The notes below the pieces were generated by a model. It was not told where the DNA came from. It saw nothing but the letters and a program-made list of their open reading frames with translations, and did not search any database. DNA of 64,000 nt, taken from positions 62,001 through 126,000 of the forward strand of contig JAIBBK010000004.1 in assembly GCA_019694675.1 (NCBI GenBank), given 5' to 3'. The translations under genes and the position numbers were made by a program. Below, piece by piece: positions 34,095 to 43,879 of the stretch. The first letter of the stretch is position 1; the number at the start of each line of letters is the position of its first letter. The stretch is from Ignavibacteria bacterium. Its GTDB lineage: Bacteria > Bacteroidota > Ignavibacteria > Tepidaquicellales > Tepidaquicellaceae.

Positions 34095-35159
34095 ATGCAT
34101 CCGGAAAAAGATATTAAGTTGTTGTCTCCTTTGTCAATTGCTGGAAATGAATTCGGCGGTGCAACGTGGCAATGGTTTGTAATTGACGCAACTGATTCCG
34201 GAAATCATATTGATAATGTTTTGTTCAGAAACAATATCGGAAAACATTCGTCTACGGGTAAAAATCAGACAAATCCTGTGACTCTCAGAATCAGCGGACT
34301 TTCAAAAACCTATCCCAACGGTGTCAGGGCTTTGGACAACTTAACTCTGGACATTGCGCACGGTATGTTTGGCCTGCTTGGACCCAATGGAGCCGGCAAA
34401 TCCACTCTCATGCGTACCCTTGCAACCCTTCAAAGCCCGGACAGCGGACAAATTCAGTTTGAAGATATTGATGTGATTGGGAATCCGGGCGAACTCCGGA
34501 AAGTCCTGGGTTATTTACCGCAGGAGTTCGGTGTATATCCCGGAATGTCAGCTATGGATCTGCTGGACTATCTGGCAGTTCTCAAAGGAATTACTTCAAA
34601 GCGGGACCGGACGGAGGTGATCAGTCAGGTTCTTGAGATCACTAACCTTCAGGATGTCCGTCATAAATATGTCCATGATTTTTCGGGTGGAATGAAGCAA
34701 CGCTTCGGGATTGCTCAACTGCTGTTGAATGATCCGAAATTGATCATAGTAGATGAACCCACTGCCGGACTGGACCCTGTTGAACGTAAGCGCTTTCTTA
34801 ACTTACTGAGAGAGACCGCCAGGACAAGGATCATAATATTCTCAACGCATATTGTTGATGACATCAAGGATCTGTGTAATGATATGGCCATCATGTACGG
34901 AGGAAGGTTACTGAAGAAGATTGAACCTGCAGAGGCAATTATTGAGATAGAGGGTACTATCTGGACCGCTAACATCAGCAGAAAATCAGTTGAAGAACTA
35001 ATGCAAGATCATATGGTTCTTTCCTCAAATTACAATCATGACAACTCCGTTAATGTACGCATCTGTGCCAAGTCACAGCCCGCAGCAAACTTCAGTTCCG
35101 CAAAGCCGGAGCTTGAAGATGTTTACTTCATTGCTCTGAATAACCACGGATCAGCATAG
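34095..35159 (+). CDS. ABC transporter ATP-binding protein
   Basis: 354 residues if read from the ATG at 34095. Nucleotide-binding features: Walker A GPNGAGKST, Q-loop PQEFGVYP, signature FSGGMKQRFGIAQ, Walker B LIIVDEPTAGLDP, H-loop STHIVDD. The fold proper begins at VTLRISGLSKTYPNG (residue ~62). The first ~45 residues (SPLSIAGNEFGGATWQWFVI) are not part of an ATPase: they match the end of the DUF5683-like protein at 32582. The true start may therefore be an in-frame GTG at 34278 or TTG at 34221. Its stop is 5 nt before the permease/peptidase gene, so the two form one operon and probably one transporter. The C-terminal 80 residues resemble the regulatory tail of ABC-2 type exporters. Confidence 0.9.
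   Translation: MHPEKDIKLLSPLSIAGNEFGGATWQWFVIDATDSGNHIDNVLFRNNIGKHSSTGKNQTNPVTLRISGLSKTYPNGVRALDNLTLDIAHGMFGLLGPNGAGKSTLMRTLATLQSPDSGQIQFEDIDVIGNPGELRKVLGYLPQEFGVYPGMSAMDLLDYLAVLKGITSKRDRTEVISQVLEITNLQDVRHKYVHDFSGGMKQRFGIAQLLLNDPKLIIVDEPTAGLDPVERKRFLNLLRETARTRIIIFSTHIVDDIKDLCNDMAIMYGGRLLKKIEPAEAIIEIEGTIWTANISRKSVEELMQDHMVLSSNYNHDNSVNVRICAKSQPAANFSSAKPELEDVYFIALNNHGSA
34118..34230 (+). pseudogene. Relic of a second DUF5683-like gene, fused to the ABC ATPase frame
   Basis: DNA and protein match the 3' end of 32582-33346: SPLSIAGNEFGGATWQWFVI against PPLSIAGIAVGGATWLWSVI, then DATDSGNHID against DAPVSANHIN. The order gene-lipoprotein-relic points to a tandem duplication followed by deletion. 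Confidence 0.8.
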
Positions 35160-35164
35160 GGCAG

Positions 35165-38100
35165 ATGTTTGCTGACATCTTAAATTTTGAGTTGCGATAC
35201 TGGCTTAAGAGCCGGTCATTCTATTTTTATCTTTCGTCATTCTTCCTGATTGCATTGCTGAGCATGGCGGCCGCATCAGGCGCGCTTGAAGAAGGTTCTT
35301 CATCACTTAACAGCATAGCTAATTCTCCGCTGAGCTTATATCGCTTTGTTAATCTGTTCAACAAGATTCTCCTGTTTCTGCTTCCCGCAATTGCAGGTGC
35401 ATCATTGTACAGGGATTTCAAGAGTAATTTCCACAGCATACTTTACTCTTATCCGTTTTCCCGGGTCAGTTATCTCACGGGAAAATTCACAGGCAGTTTC
35501 ATAGTGATCTGCATGATAGCATTATCCGCAGTGCTTGGATTGGCGCTCGGTACCTTTGTGCCTGCTGCTGGTTCTGTCAGATTGCTTTCATTCGATCCGG
35601 TCCCATATTTACAGGTGTACTTCATTTTTCTGGTTCCCAATCTGCTGATATTCGGAGTTATAACTTTCTCAGCTGTGTTTTTCACAAGGAATATCTATGC
35701 GGGATTCATTTCCGTGATACTTTTGATTCTCATAAAGGAAGTTTTCATCCGGCTTGCAGGTCCGGAGGGCATTGCGGCATTGTTGGCGGATCCCTTTGGG
35801 GAAAACATAATGCAAAGTCTTACACGCTATCTTACCATACACGAGCAGAATTCAATTCCTTTACCTTTAACATCTTCATTGTTCTTCAACAGACTTATAT
35901 GGCTGTCAGTGTCGGCCTTGCTGTTCAGCGCGGTTTGCCTGCGGTTTTCAATGAGAAACAATGAGTCGGGCTGGTACCCGGGTTCCGGGAAAAGAGAAAT
36001 TATCAGGGAAGATTCTCCCGCGACTCTCACAGGTTCGGATCTTTTGAAACCCGGTCTGAACTTTTCTCTCTCGGATCATATCAGAATATCATGGAAACTT
36101 TCTCAAACAGACTTTCTCTATATTCTGAGAAGCGGCGTATTCATGAGCGCTGCTGTTGCAGGCGTACTGCTTGTGTATGCTGTCCTGGTTCGCATGAATC
36201 CGCAGACAGGCACTTTGATTCTGCCTCTGACATGGGTAGTACTTGGGTTGCCTGTATTCTTCTTTTCGTTTCTGATTCAGATACTGACATTTCTTTATGC
36301 AGGCATTTTAGTTCACAGGGCAAAGCGCTCCCGCTTCTTCGATCTTATCTCTGTAACCGCCGTTCCGGATTGGGTGCTTCTTTTCTCAAAATTCCTTGCA
36401 CTGATCAAAATGCAGATATTACTGCTTTTGCTGATCATGGTCACAGGAATTGCCGTTCAGGTTTATAAGGGCCATTACAGCTTTGATATCGGACATTACC
36501 TTTTTGATCTCTACGGAATTCATTTGATTGGATTCGCTGTCTGGGCACTTGTTTCGCTCATGGTTCAGACAGTGTTCACAAGAAATTATGTTGGCCTGTT
36601 TGTTCTCATTCTTATGGCGCTGGCAGTAATGCAACTTCCTTCCCTTGGAATAGAAAGCGGCACTGTCCGGCTCAACGATAGTCCCGGCTCAGGCTTCTAT
36701 TTAAACTACTCTGATATTCACGGACATGATCATTTGATCACTGCCTATTTCGTCTATGAATTCTACTGGTTGCTATTCGGTATGCTGGCATTTTGTATCA
36801 CACTGCTGTTGTGGCAAAGAGAACTAACCGGTTCTTTCGCAGAAAGGATCAGGATCGCAGGAAGAAGGTTTAAGGGCGGCTTGGCGATCGCTGTTGTTAT
36901 TCTCTCGGCAGGAATTACTGTCTGTGCATATTATCTTAGGCAGCAAGAAGAAAGTCCTGAAAACATCCGATTGTCGGAAAGTGACAGGTCAGTCCTGCTG
37001 GCAAAGTTTGAGGAAAAATTCGGGAAGTACGAAAATGTAATTCAACCCAGGATCGTTTCTGTCTTCGTAAATCTCGACCTTTATCCTGAGACGTCCTCAT
37101 TTACCGCAAGAGGAGACTATGTTCTCGTTAATAAGACTGCACGGCCTATAGATACTCTGCTGATCCGGACAGGATTTGATGAAATTACTGATCTGAACTT
37201 TCACGGAGAATATACTCTCATTGATGAAGATACTCTGATGAAGTTCTCCGTTTACAAACTCGAGAAGGGTATTGCTCCAAATGACAGTATCAAATTGAGC
37301 TTTTCAGTCAGGAGTCATGAGAATACACTGCTTGCAAGAAGATCCAATGTTCTGGAGAACGGCACTTACATCAGGAGCGACATATTCCCGCGACTCGGCT
37401 ATTTCGCAAATACGGAGATTCCGAATCCGGATGACAGCGCTTCACATTTAAATCATTACCAAAGCAGAGATGCCGACCTTATTGAGTTCGAAGCAATTCT
37501 GAGCACTGTCCCGGAACAGACCGCAATTACTACCGGCAGTCTTATAAGGGAATGGACGGAAGGAAACCGAAAGTACTTTCATTACAAAACGGACAAGCCC
37601 GTCAAGTTCGTATTGGGCTTCAACTCCGCGAAGTTCTGTGTATTGAAGGAAGATTATAATGGAACAGACCTGAGGATCTATTACCATCCCGGTCACACAT
37701 ACAGCCTTAACAGAATGATGGAAGGGCTTAAGCTGTCGCTGGACTATAATTCTTCAAACTTCGGAGCTTATCAGCACAGTCAGGCGCACATAATTGAATT
37801 TCCAAAATCAGAAGGTTCATACGCAACAACTGCCGGCAACTGCATCCAGATCTCCGAAATGCGGTTCATAACAGACACGAACATTACGTTGGATGGTGGG
37901 ATAGATCTTTCTTTCTATGTGCCTGCGCACGAGCTCTCACATCAATGGTGGGGAAATCAGGTGATCCCTGCAAACGCACTTGGTGCAACAATGATCACTG
38001 AGAGTATTGCCGAGTATATATCCGCCAAAGTTTACGAGAAGAGATTCGGCAAAGCAGGCGCACTTCAGTTCCTGAAAATTCAACGTGACCGGTACTTGTC

Positions 38101-38434
38101 AGGCCGGGCGGAAGCGGAAGAACAGGAAGCCCCGCTTTACCTGGTAAATCCTGAACAGACTCACATATCATACGGAAAAGGCGCAATTGCTTTTTATACT
38201 CTAAGCGAGTTTATTGGCGAGCAAACTCTGAACAATGCATTGCGGGATTATCTCCACGATGTCAGATATGCGCAACCTCCTTACACAACCTCGCCCGAAC
38301 TGCTCGGATATCTCAGAGGGGCAACCCCGGACAGTCTGAAGTATCTGATTACCGATATGTTCATGACTCCCGGCAAGGAGAAGATTCTTGCACACTTTGA
38401 CAAGATCCTTTTACAGGCCTCTCCCGGTGACTGA
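35165..38434 (+). CDS. ABC-2 type permease fused to an M1-family metallopeptidase
   Basis: 1089 residues. The first ~590 hold two sets of six or so membrane helices, typical of ABC-2 permeases (e.g. IALLSMAAASGALEEGS loop; LLLLLIMVTGIAVQVYKG). Residues ~640-1089 are periplasmic and peptidase-like: zinc site HELSHQWWGNQ at 922-932 with the downstream ligand Glu946 in ITESIAEYISAKVYEKRFG. The catalytic Glu923 is present. The GAMEN substrate motif of classic aminopeptidases is replaced by TTAGNCIQISE, as in other permease-M1 fusions. It pairs with the ATPase just upstream. Likely role: an ABC exporter whose extracytoplasmic domain processes or senses peptides. The substrate is unknown. Confidence 0.9.
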   Translation: MFADILNFELRYWLKSRSFYFYLSSFFLIALLSMAAASGALEEGSSSLNSIANSPLSLYRFVNLFNKILLFLLPAIAGASLYRDFKSNFHSILYSYPFSRVSYLTGKFTGSFIVICMIALSAVLGLALGTFVPAAGSVRLLSFDPVPYLQVYFIFLVPNLLIFGVITFSAVFFTRNIYAGFISVILLILIKEVFIRLAGPEGIAALLADPFGENIMQSLTRYLTIHEQNSIPLPLTSSLFFNRLIWLSVSALLFSAVCLRFSMRNNESGWYPGSGKREIIREDSPATLTGSDLLKPGLNFSLSDHIRISWKLSQTDFLYILRSGVFMSAAVAGVLLVYAVLVRMNPQTGTLILPLTWVVLGLPVFFFSFLIQILTFLYAGILVHRAKRSRFFDLISVTAVPDWVLLFSKFLALIKMQILLLLLIMVTGIAVQVYKGHYSFDIGHYLFDLYGIHLIGFAVWALVSLMVQTVFTRNYVGLFVLILMALAVMQLPSLGIESGTVRLNDSPGSGFYLNYSDIHGHDHLITAYFVYEFYWLLFGMLAFCITLLLWQRELTGSFAERIRIAGRRFKGGLAIAVVILSAGITVCAYYLRQQEESPENIRLSESDRSVLLAKFEEKFGKYENVIQPRIVSVFVNLDLYPETSSFTARGDYVLVNKTARPIDTLLIRTGFDEITDLNFHGEYTLIDEDTLMKFSVYKLEKGIAPNDSIKLSFSVRSHENTLLARRSNVLENGTYIRSDIFPRLGYFANTEIPNPDDSASHLNHYQSRDADLIEFEAILSTVPEQTAITTGSLIREWTEGNRKYFHYKTDKPVKFVLGFNSAKFCVLKEDYNGTDLRIYYHPGHTYSLNRMMEGLKLSLDYNSSNFGAYQHSQAHIIEFPKSEGSYATTAGNCIQISEMRFITDTNITLDGGIDLSFYVPAHELSHQWWGNQVIPANALGATMITESIAEYISAKVYEKRFGKAGALQFLKIQRDRYLSGRAEAEEQEAPLYLVNPEQTHISYGKGAIAFYTLSEFIGEQTLNNALRDYLHDVRYAQPPYTTSPELLGYLRGATPDSLKYLITDMFMTPGKEKILAHFDKILLQASPGD

Positions 38435-38435
38435 G

Positions 38436-38462
38436 GAAGCCGGGAAAAATTCTTCCGGCTTC
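38436..38462. terminator. Terminator between convergent genes
   Basis: GAAGCCGG-GAAAAATTCTT-CCGGCTTC, an 8-bp perfect stem just after the permease/peptidase stop and just before the end of the minus-strand amidohydrolase. Confidence 0.75.
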
Positions 38463-38475
38463 AATTCAGTGGCGC

Positions 38476-40206
38476 TCAGTTTCCCGCTTTTCTTTCATAG
38501 ACCGTCTTGCCTTCTTTTATGGTCTCTACCACTTTGATGTCCTTAATGCTCATCGGGTCAACCTTAAGAGGGTTCTTGTCGAGTATCACAAGGTCGGCAA
38601 GTTTGCCGGCTTTCAGACTTCCTTTCGATGCTTCCTCAAAGTATTCGTATGCTCCGTTTATGGTTAGCGCTTTCAGTCCGTCGTAAGGAGAGATCTTTTC
38701 AGATTCCCCAAGTACTTTGCCCGAACGTGTTACCCTGTTCACAGAGGTCCAGAGAAGGAACATCTGATCCATAGGAGTCACAGTGCAGTCAGTGTGATTT
38801 GTGCTGACAATTCCCTTCGACTTTGCCGTACTCATCGGACTTATGAATGATGCCCTCTCTTCGCCAAGGTTAGCAAGATGAACATCCCCCCAATAGAATG
38901 TGTGGTTTGTGAAGAATGTCGGAAAGAGCTTGTATCGCTTATAAGAATCAAGCTGGTCGGGGCGCATGATCTGCGAATGAACGATGACTGTTCTTCTGTC
39001 TGATACGCTGTCGTTCAGAACTTTGATCGCGTTTTCATGCCCTTTGATCATCATATCGGTGGAGGCGTCGCCGTTGCAGTGAGAAAAGAGCTGTATGTTG
39101 TTACTGTAGCATAGCAGGAACAACTCATTCACCTGGTCCTGTGAAAGATTGGGAAATCCCCTGCAATCAGTATTACAGCCCGGAACCTTTGTAAGATACG
39201 GCTTTGAGAGATATGCTGTCTTGCCCTGCGGAGAGCCGTCCACAGACATCTTGATCCCGCCGTACTTTACATGATTGTCATACTTGCCCCAGGTGATCTT
39301 TCCGGTGCCTGCAACATCTTTTGCATAAGTGAAAGCAGGAAGCGCTATGATGTCTATCTTCAGATTTCCCTGCCCGGCCGCTGACTGAATGAGAGGAAGC
39401 TTTTCTTCAAGCAGCATTCCTTCATTAGCTGTAGTCACTCCGCATGATGCATAATAATCAACCGCCTTCTGTAGAAGTTCGAGGTCTTTTGAAATACCCT
39501 GGGAATTGCTCATGAATTGTGAAAAGGGCAGCATTCCCATTTCCTGAATAAGACCCTCGGGAATATTTGTGCCCTTCTTTCGAATGATCGTTCCTCCTTC
39601 CGGATCCTTCGTGTTTTTATCAATTCCAACCTTTTTCAATGCGGCGGAGTTTGCCACAAGCATGTGTCCTGACGAATGAAGAAGCAGCACCGGATTGGTC
39701 GGAAACGCACCATCAAGGTCTTCCGCAGTCGGATGCCTGTTCTCTGCAAGGAAATCCTGATCGTATCCTGAACCTAAGAGCCAGGTTGTGTCGCTTGCTT
39801 TCAGTTCCGCTTTTACTCTTTTCATTTCGGAAATCACATCTGCTATGGAGGTTACGTTTCCTATAGGAGGAGGATTGAGCTTTCCGTTCATCAGTTCCGC
39901 CGCATACATGAGGATGTGGCTGTGGCCATCTATGAATCCGGGAAGCATTGTCTTGCCTTTGAGGTCAACCATTACATGGCCTTTGCCGGCCTGCTTCATC
40001 GCTTCTTTGCTTTCGCCTGCGAACAGAATTTTTCCGTCTTTCACTACAACAGACTCCACATACTTCGGTTCATCACCTTCCATTGTGATAATGTCGCCGT
40101 TGTAATACATTACCGCCGCATTCGGATCTTTTTTCACTTCCGTTTTCTCCTGCTTAGAACAAGAGGCAATGAAGATCAGCATCAGCATTGCAAGATACCT
40201 GGACAT
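38476..40206 (-). CDS. YtcJ-like amidohydrolase, lipoprotein
   Basis: 576 residues. Lipobox IASC in MSRYLAMLMLIFIASCSKQE, so it should be anchored to a membrane facing the periplasm. It has the amidohydrolase family 3 layout: N-terminal strand NAAVMYYNGDIITMEGDEP, metal-binding motif GFIDGHSHIL, central KMSVDGSPQGKTAYLSKPY and FSHCNGDAS, late STNHTDCTVTPMDQMFLLWT, and C-terminal GSLKAGKLADLVILDKNPL. YtcJ-type enzymes hydrolyse amide-like bonds of poorly known substrates. It is divergent from the SPYFNK gene at 40446, 239 bp away, and shares no operon. Confidence 0.92.
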   Translation of the reverse strand: MSRYLAMLMLIFIASCSKQEKTEVKKDPNAAVMYYNGDIITMEGDEPKYVESVVVKDGKILFAGESKEAMKQAGKGHVMVDLKGKTMLPGFIDGHSHILMYAAELMNGKLNPPPIGNVTSIADVISEMKRVKAELKASDTTWLLGSGYDQDFLAENRHPTAEDLDGAFPTNPVLLLHSSGHMLVANSAALKKVGIDKNTKDPEGGTIIRKKGTNIPEGLIQEMGMLPFSQFMSNSQGISKDLELLQKAVDYYASCGVTTANEGMLLEEKLPLIQSAAGQGNLKIDIIALPAFTYAKDVAGTGKITWGKYDNHVKYGGIKMSVDGSPQGKTAYLSKPYLTKVPGCNTDCRGFPNLSQDQVNELFLLCYSNNIQLFSHCNGDASTDMMIKGHENAIKVLNDSVSDRRTVIVHSQIMRPDQLDSYKRYKLFPTFFTNHTFYWGDVHLANLGEERASFISPMSTAKSKGIVSTNHTDCTVTPMDQMFLLWTSVNRVTRSGKVLGESEKISPYDGLKALTINGAYEYFEEASKGSLKAGKLADLVILDKNPLKVDPMSIKDIKVVETIKEGKTVYERKAGN

Positions 40207-40445
40207 TCAGAGTTAGATATTTAATTAGTATTTCAGGAATGGGTTTTAAATTTAGCAACTATGAGGTGCAGAAGAAAGTGTAAACTTGAATTCATTTTCT
40301 TCCCGAAAGAATCCTTGGACGGCATTGTTGCAGTTCATGCAGTGTACACTCCCGTTTGACTTGCCATCGGAGACAGGAACCATGTAAATTACAACTCACT
40401 TTGCATCAGCATCAAACATATAATTACATATAATAAGGAGCGGAG

Positions 40446-41933
40446 TTGAAACACGGCAAAGGTCTTGCAGAGAACAGCCTGATACGACTGCTGAGGACGC
40501 TGACGCGTGAAGAATGGAATGACTTCGGAAAGTTTGTCGCATCTCCGTACTTTAACAAGGGCAGGAACCACACTCCGCTCCTTGAAGCGTTGAAGGAATT
40601 TTATCCGGGCTTCAATGACGAGAGACTCACGAAAGAATACCTCTATTCAAAACTGTTTCCCGGAAGGGCATACAAAGATACCGTGATGAAGAGCATGCTT
40701 TCACGCCTTGACGAAACAGCAGGCGAGTATCTGATCCAGTGCGCATTCAGAAAGAACGATCACCTGATTAAGGAGAGACTTTTCATTGCGGAGGCAAGCG
40801 ACCGCGGACTTCGCGAGCGATCCGAAAGCGTTATAAGAAAGACCGATAAATTTCTTGCGGAAAAGAAAACCGGTGTTTTGGACTTCCTCACCGTAAGGGA
40901 TTACCTCGATGCCGTATGCAATCACCATGTTAACTTCAACGAGAGGCATGAGCTTGCCGAAAGATTGTTTGAGTATCATTCCTGTATCGTCTTAGGTTTC
41001 CTTAACGAGTATCTGATCACCGAAGGTTCGATATATTCGCAAAGAAATTTCTGGAAGCCTGAATCGCGAGGGAAAAGTATGTTTGAATTTCTTGACGATG
41101 GCACAATTGATCTCATGCTGAATGCAATAAAAAAGAGGGATCCCGGGAAGCATGCAGTGCTGAACTCCTTTAACATGCTGCGGCTTGCCATGCGCTCGCC
41201 CGAGAACGATGACCACTATTATGCGGTCAGGGATTACTTCTATTCCAATATGGACAAGCTTGATGTTGAGTTCAGGAAATTTATGATGAACAGTCTCAAT
41301 GTGATCTGCACCACAAAATCAGTTGCGGGCAAACCGGGATTCCTGATGGAAGCACACAAACTGCGCCGCAAGATCTACGACGAAAATCTCTATCTCTTCT
41401 CGGTACACAAGAAGCTTCGCATCAGCGAATTCAGGACCGCATTCATTGAGGCGCTTGCTTTGGGCGAAACAGAGTGGGCAGAGAAATACTTCGAAGAATA
41501 CATAAACAGAATTCAGCCGTCAGAACGTCTCAGTCTTACAAACTATTGCAAGGCAAGGCTCGCGCTCGTACGCGGTGACTTTGACTCCGCGCTTGCATTT
41601 GCACACCGGGTCCGCATCAATCAGATCACGTTTAAGCTCGACATGAGAAGCCTCGTAGCTCAGGTCTACTACGCCACAGGATCATTTGAACCGCTGTTGT
41701 CTTACCTTGACGCTTATTCAAAACTCCTTGATAACTCGCGAATGCAGAATGAGGCGCTGAAGAGGTCTCATTCAAACTTCGTAAAATATCTCAGAAGGCT
41801 TGTTAACCTGCAACTGAAGGGAAAGGACGAAGCGGAAGCGGCCGCGTTGCTTGGAGCCGTGAAAGAGCAACCCGTGACATCGAAGAAGTGGCTGATGAAG
41901 CGGATAGAAGAACAAATGAGATACGCAAAGTAG
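40446..41933 (+). CDS. SPYFNK-family helical protein, copy D
   Basis: 495 residues from a TTG start at 40446, chosen because a strong AAGGAG site lies 5 nt upstream and the family motif follows soon after: LIRLLRTLTREEWNDFGKFV, then ASPYFNKGRNHTPLLEALKE and FPGRAYKDTVMKSMLSRLDE. Mid-region FNMLRLAMRSPENDDHYYAV, TPR-like LTNYCKARLALVRGDFDSAL, ending SKKWLMKRIEEQMRYAK. No signal peptide. The gene looks more GC-rich than copy A. Single transcription unit between an amidohydrolase (divergent) and the Kef operon (convergent). Function unknown. Confidence 0.86.
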   Translation: MKHGKGLAENSLIRLLRTLTREEWNDFGKFVASPYFNKGRNHTPLLEALKEFYPGFNDERLTKEYLYSKLFPGRAYKDTVMKSMLSRLDETAGEYLIQCAFRKNDHLIKERLFIAEASDRGLRERSESVIRKTDKFLAEKKTGVLDFLTVRDYLDAVCNHHVNFNERHELAERLFEYHSCIVLGFLNEYLITEGSIYSQRNFWKPESRGKSMFEFLDDGTIDLMLNAIKKRDPGKHAVLNSFNMLRLAMRSPENDDHYYAVRDYFYSNMDKLDVEFRKFMMNSLNVICTTKSVAGKPGFLMEAHKLRRKIYDENLYLFSVHKKLRISEFRTAFIEALALGETEWAEKYFEEYINRIQPSERLSLTNYCKARLALVRGDFDSALAFAHRVRINQITFKLDMRSLVAQVYYATGSFEPLLSYLDAYSKLLDNSRMQNEALKRSHSNFVKYLRRLVNLQLKGKDEAEAAALLGAVKEQPVTSKKWLMKRIEEQMRYAK

Positions 41934-42002
41934 TGAAGAATGATCTGCAGATGCTGTGATGTCCTTACATTGATCTGCCAATGAAATACAGCGGGCGAAA
42001 GT

Positions 42003-43877
42003 TCAATCGCTCCCCAGAACTTTTCTGACCTTCTCGCTGTCCCATGACGAATCGGTGGTTTCCATGCTCTGCTGAAGATCGTTCTGAAGCACCTGTTCCT
42101 GAAGCTCTATCTCCTCTCTCACACTGAGAATATATTCCTGCTTATCGTGCCTTCTGGCGGCAAGTTTTCTCAAAGCCCGTTCATCGTACTTGATAAACTT
42201 CTGCCCCTGCCTGAGTGCAGTGTATCTTCTGAACCCAAGCTCGGTAAGCGCATCAACGCCGAGATGAACGGCGGTGTAGAGAGTCTCCCGGTAAACATTG
42301 TTCACATCCATTTCAAGCAGTTCGTATGCATCGTACCTGTTTCGTGCGCGCGCCATGATCTTCAGCTGAGGAAAGTTTGATTTAACAGTGCTTATCAACT
42401 GGTAATTGACTTCCGGTGAATCTATGGCAGCGATAAGCAAACGTGCTTCTTCAGCGCCGGCGGATTTCAACAGGTCAAGCCTTGTAGCATCTCCGTAATA
42501 GACTTTGAATCCGATCTTTCTGAGAAGGTCAACCCTGTCCGAATCATTGTCGAGAATTACTGCTTCAATTCCGTTCGCCCGCAATAACCGCCCTATCGTG
42601 CTTCCGAAGTGTCCGAAACCTGCTATGATCACACTGTGTCTCACATCTATCTTGTCAGGTTCGATATCGTCTTCGATCTCTTTTACGCCGAATCTGGGAT
42701 CGATCAGCTTCTGATTTATCAGCATGAGTATGGGTGTTGTCAGCATTGTTATGGCTGTAACGGCCATCATCTTTGAACTGTCGGAACTGCTGATGATACC
42801 GAGCTGATTTGAAAATGACAGTATGACGAAAGCGAACTCACCTATCTGGCTGAGTCCGAATGAGAAGATGAAGTTCTGATCACTGCTGAGTCTGAAGCGC
42901 TTCCCCACTGCAAAGAGTACCGCAAACTTAATTACTACGACAGCCATCGCAAGCGCAAGAATGAAGAACGGATCTTCAGAGATGAGGCTAAAATTAATTG
43001 TTGCTCCTACGCTCATGAAAAAGAGCCCTAGCAGAATTCCTTTGAACGGCTCAATGTCGCTTTCGAGTTCATGCCTGAATTCGCTGTTTGCAAGTACCAC
43101 GCCCGCCAGAAATGTTCCGAGCGCCGGACTAAGTCCCACGAGAATCATAAGAGCCGCTACGCCGATTACTATGAAAAGCGCGGACGCTATGAAGAGCTCT
43201 CTCAATGCTACCCTTGAAACAAAGCGAAGAAAGGGAACCACAAGGTACTTTCCTGCTAAAAGCAGTGCGGCAACAGCCGCAATAATGGTAATTATCTGCA
43301 GCCATGCAGGTTGCCCGGAAAGCAGAGACTGAGTATGCGATGACTGTGCGGTAATGCCTGATACTTCAATGAGCGGAAGAAAAGCAAGTATCGGAATAAC
43401 AGCAATGTCCTGGAACAGCAGGACTGAAAAGGACGCTTCTCCGGCGGCCGTGTTCAGGATCCTCTTTTCTTTGAGAGTCTGAAGTGCTATGGCGGTAGAA
43501 GACATCGCAAATGCGAGAGCAACGGGAACCGCCAACTGCCATGAGTATCCGGCGAAAATGAAGACCACAATCACAAGCACGGAGGTGGTAACCACCTGCA
43601 GTGATCCGAGCCCCGCAATTGCTCTTCTCATTTCCCAAAGCTTCTTAGGATCAAGTTCAAGGCCGATAAGGAAGAGCATAAGCACCACGCCGAACTCGGC
43701 TGTATGCATAATGTCTGCGCCTTCGGAGCCGATGAATCCCAGCACAAACGGCCCGATGATGATGCCGCCTATGAGATATCCGAGCACTGAGCTGAGGCCG
43801 AGTCTCTTTGCAACAGGAACAAAGATTATCGCCGCCGCCATGAACACGAGTGCCTGAATAAGAAAACTTCCGCTCAT
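42003..43877 (-). CDS. Kef-type monovalent cation/proton antiporter (CPA2) with TrkA-N domain
   Basis: 624 residues. Residues 1-390 contain about 12 membrane helices of the Na+/H+ exchanger fold (GVVLMLFLIGLELDPKKLWE; LLFQDIAVIPILAFLPLIEV; ALGTFLAGVVLANSEFRHEL). Residues ~410-540 are a Rossmann TrkA-N/RCK domain (SVIIAGFGHFGSTIGRLLRA with GxGxxG, then YYGDATRLDLLKSAGAEEAR). A charged C-terminal tail follows. This is the layout of KefB/KefC, which release K+ in exchange for protons during electrophile stress and are gated by the RCK domain. Whether glutathione is the signal here cannot be seen. The start is 2 nt after the stop of the KefF/KefG-like gene, forming one operon with it. Confidence 0.93.
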   Translation of the reverse strand: MSGSFLIQALVFMAAAIIFVPVAKRLGLSSVLGYLIGGIIIGPFVLGFIGSEGADIMHTAEFGVVLMLFLIGLELDPKKLWEMRRAIAGLGSLQVVTTSVLVIVVFIFAGYSWQLAVPVALAFAMSSTAIALQTLKEKRILNTAAGEASFSVLLFQDIAVIPILAFLPLIEVSGITAQSSHTQSLLSGQPAWLQIITIIAAVAALLLAGKYLVVPFLRFVSRVALRELFIASALFIVIGVAALMILVGLSPALGTFLAGVVLANSEFRHELESDIEPFKGILLGLFFMSVGATINFSLISEDPFFILALAMAVVVIKFAVLFAVGKRFRLSSDQNFIFSFGLSQIGEFAFVILSFSNQLGIISSSDSSKMMAVTAITMLTTPILMLINQKLIDPRFGVKEIEDDIEPDKIDVRHSVIIAGFGHFGSTIGRLLRANGIEAVILDNDSDRVDLLRKIGFKVYYGDATRLDLLKSAGAEEARLLIAAIDSPEVNYQLISTVKSNFPQLKIMARARNRYDAYELLEMDVNNVYRETLYTAVHLGVDALTELGFRRYTALRQGQKFIKYDERALRKLAARRHDKQEYILSVREEIELQEQVLQNDLQQSMETTDSSWDSEKVRKVLGSD

Positions 43878-43879
43878 AG

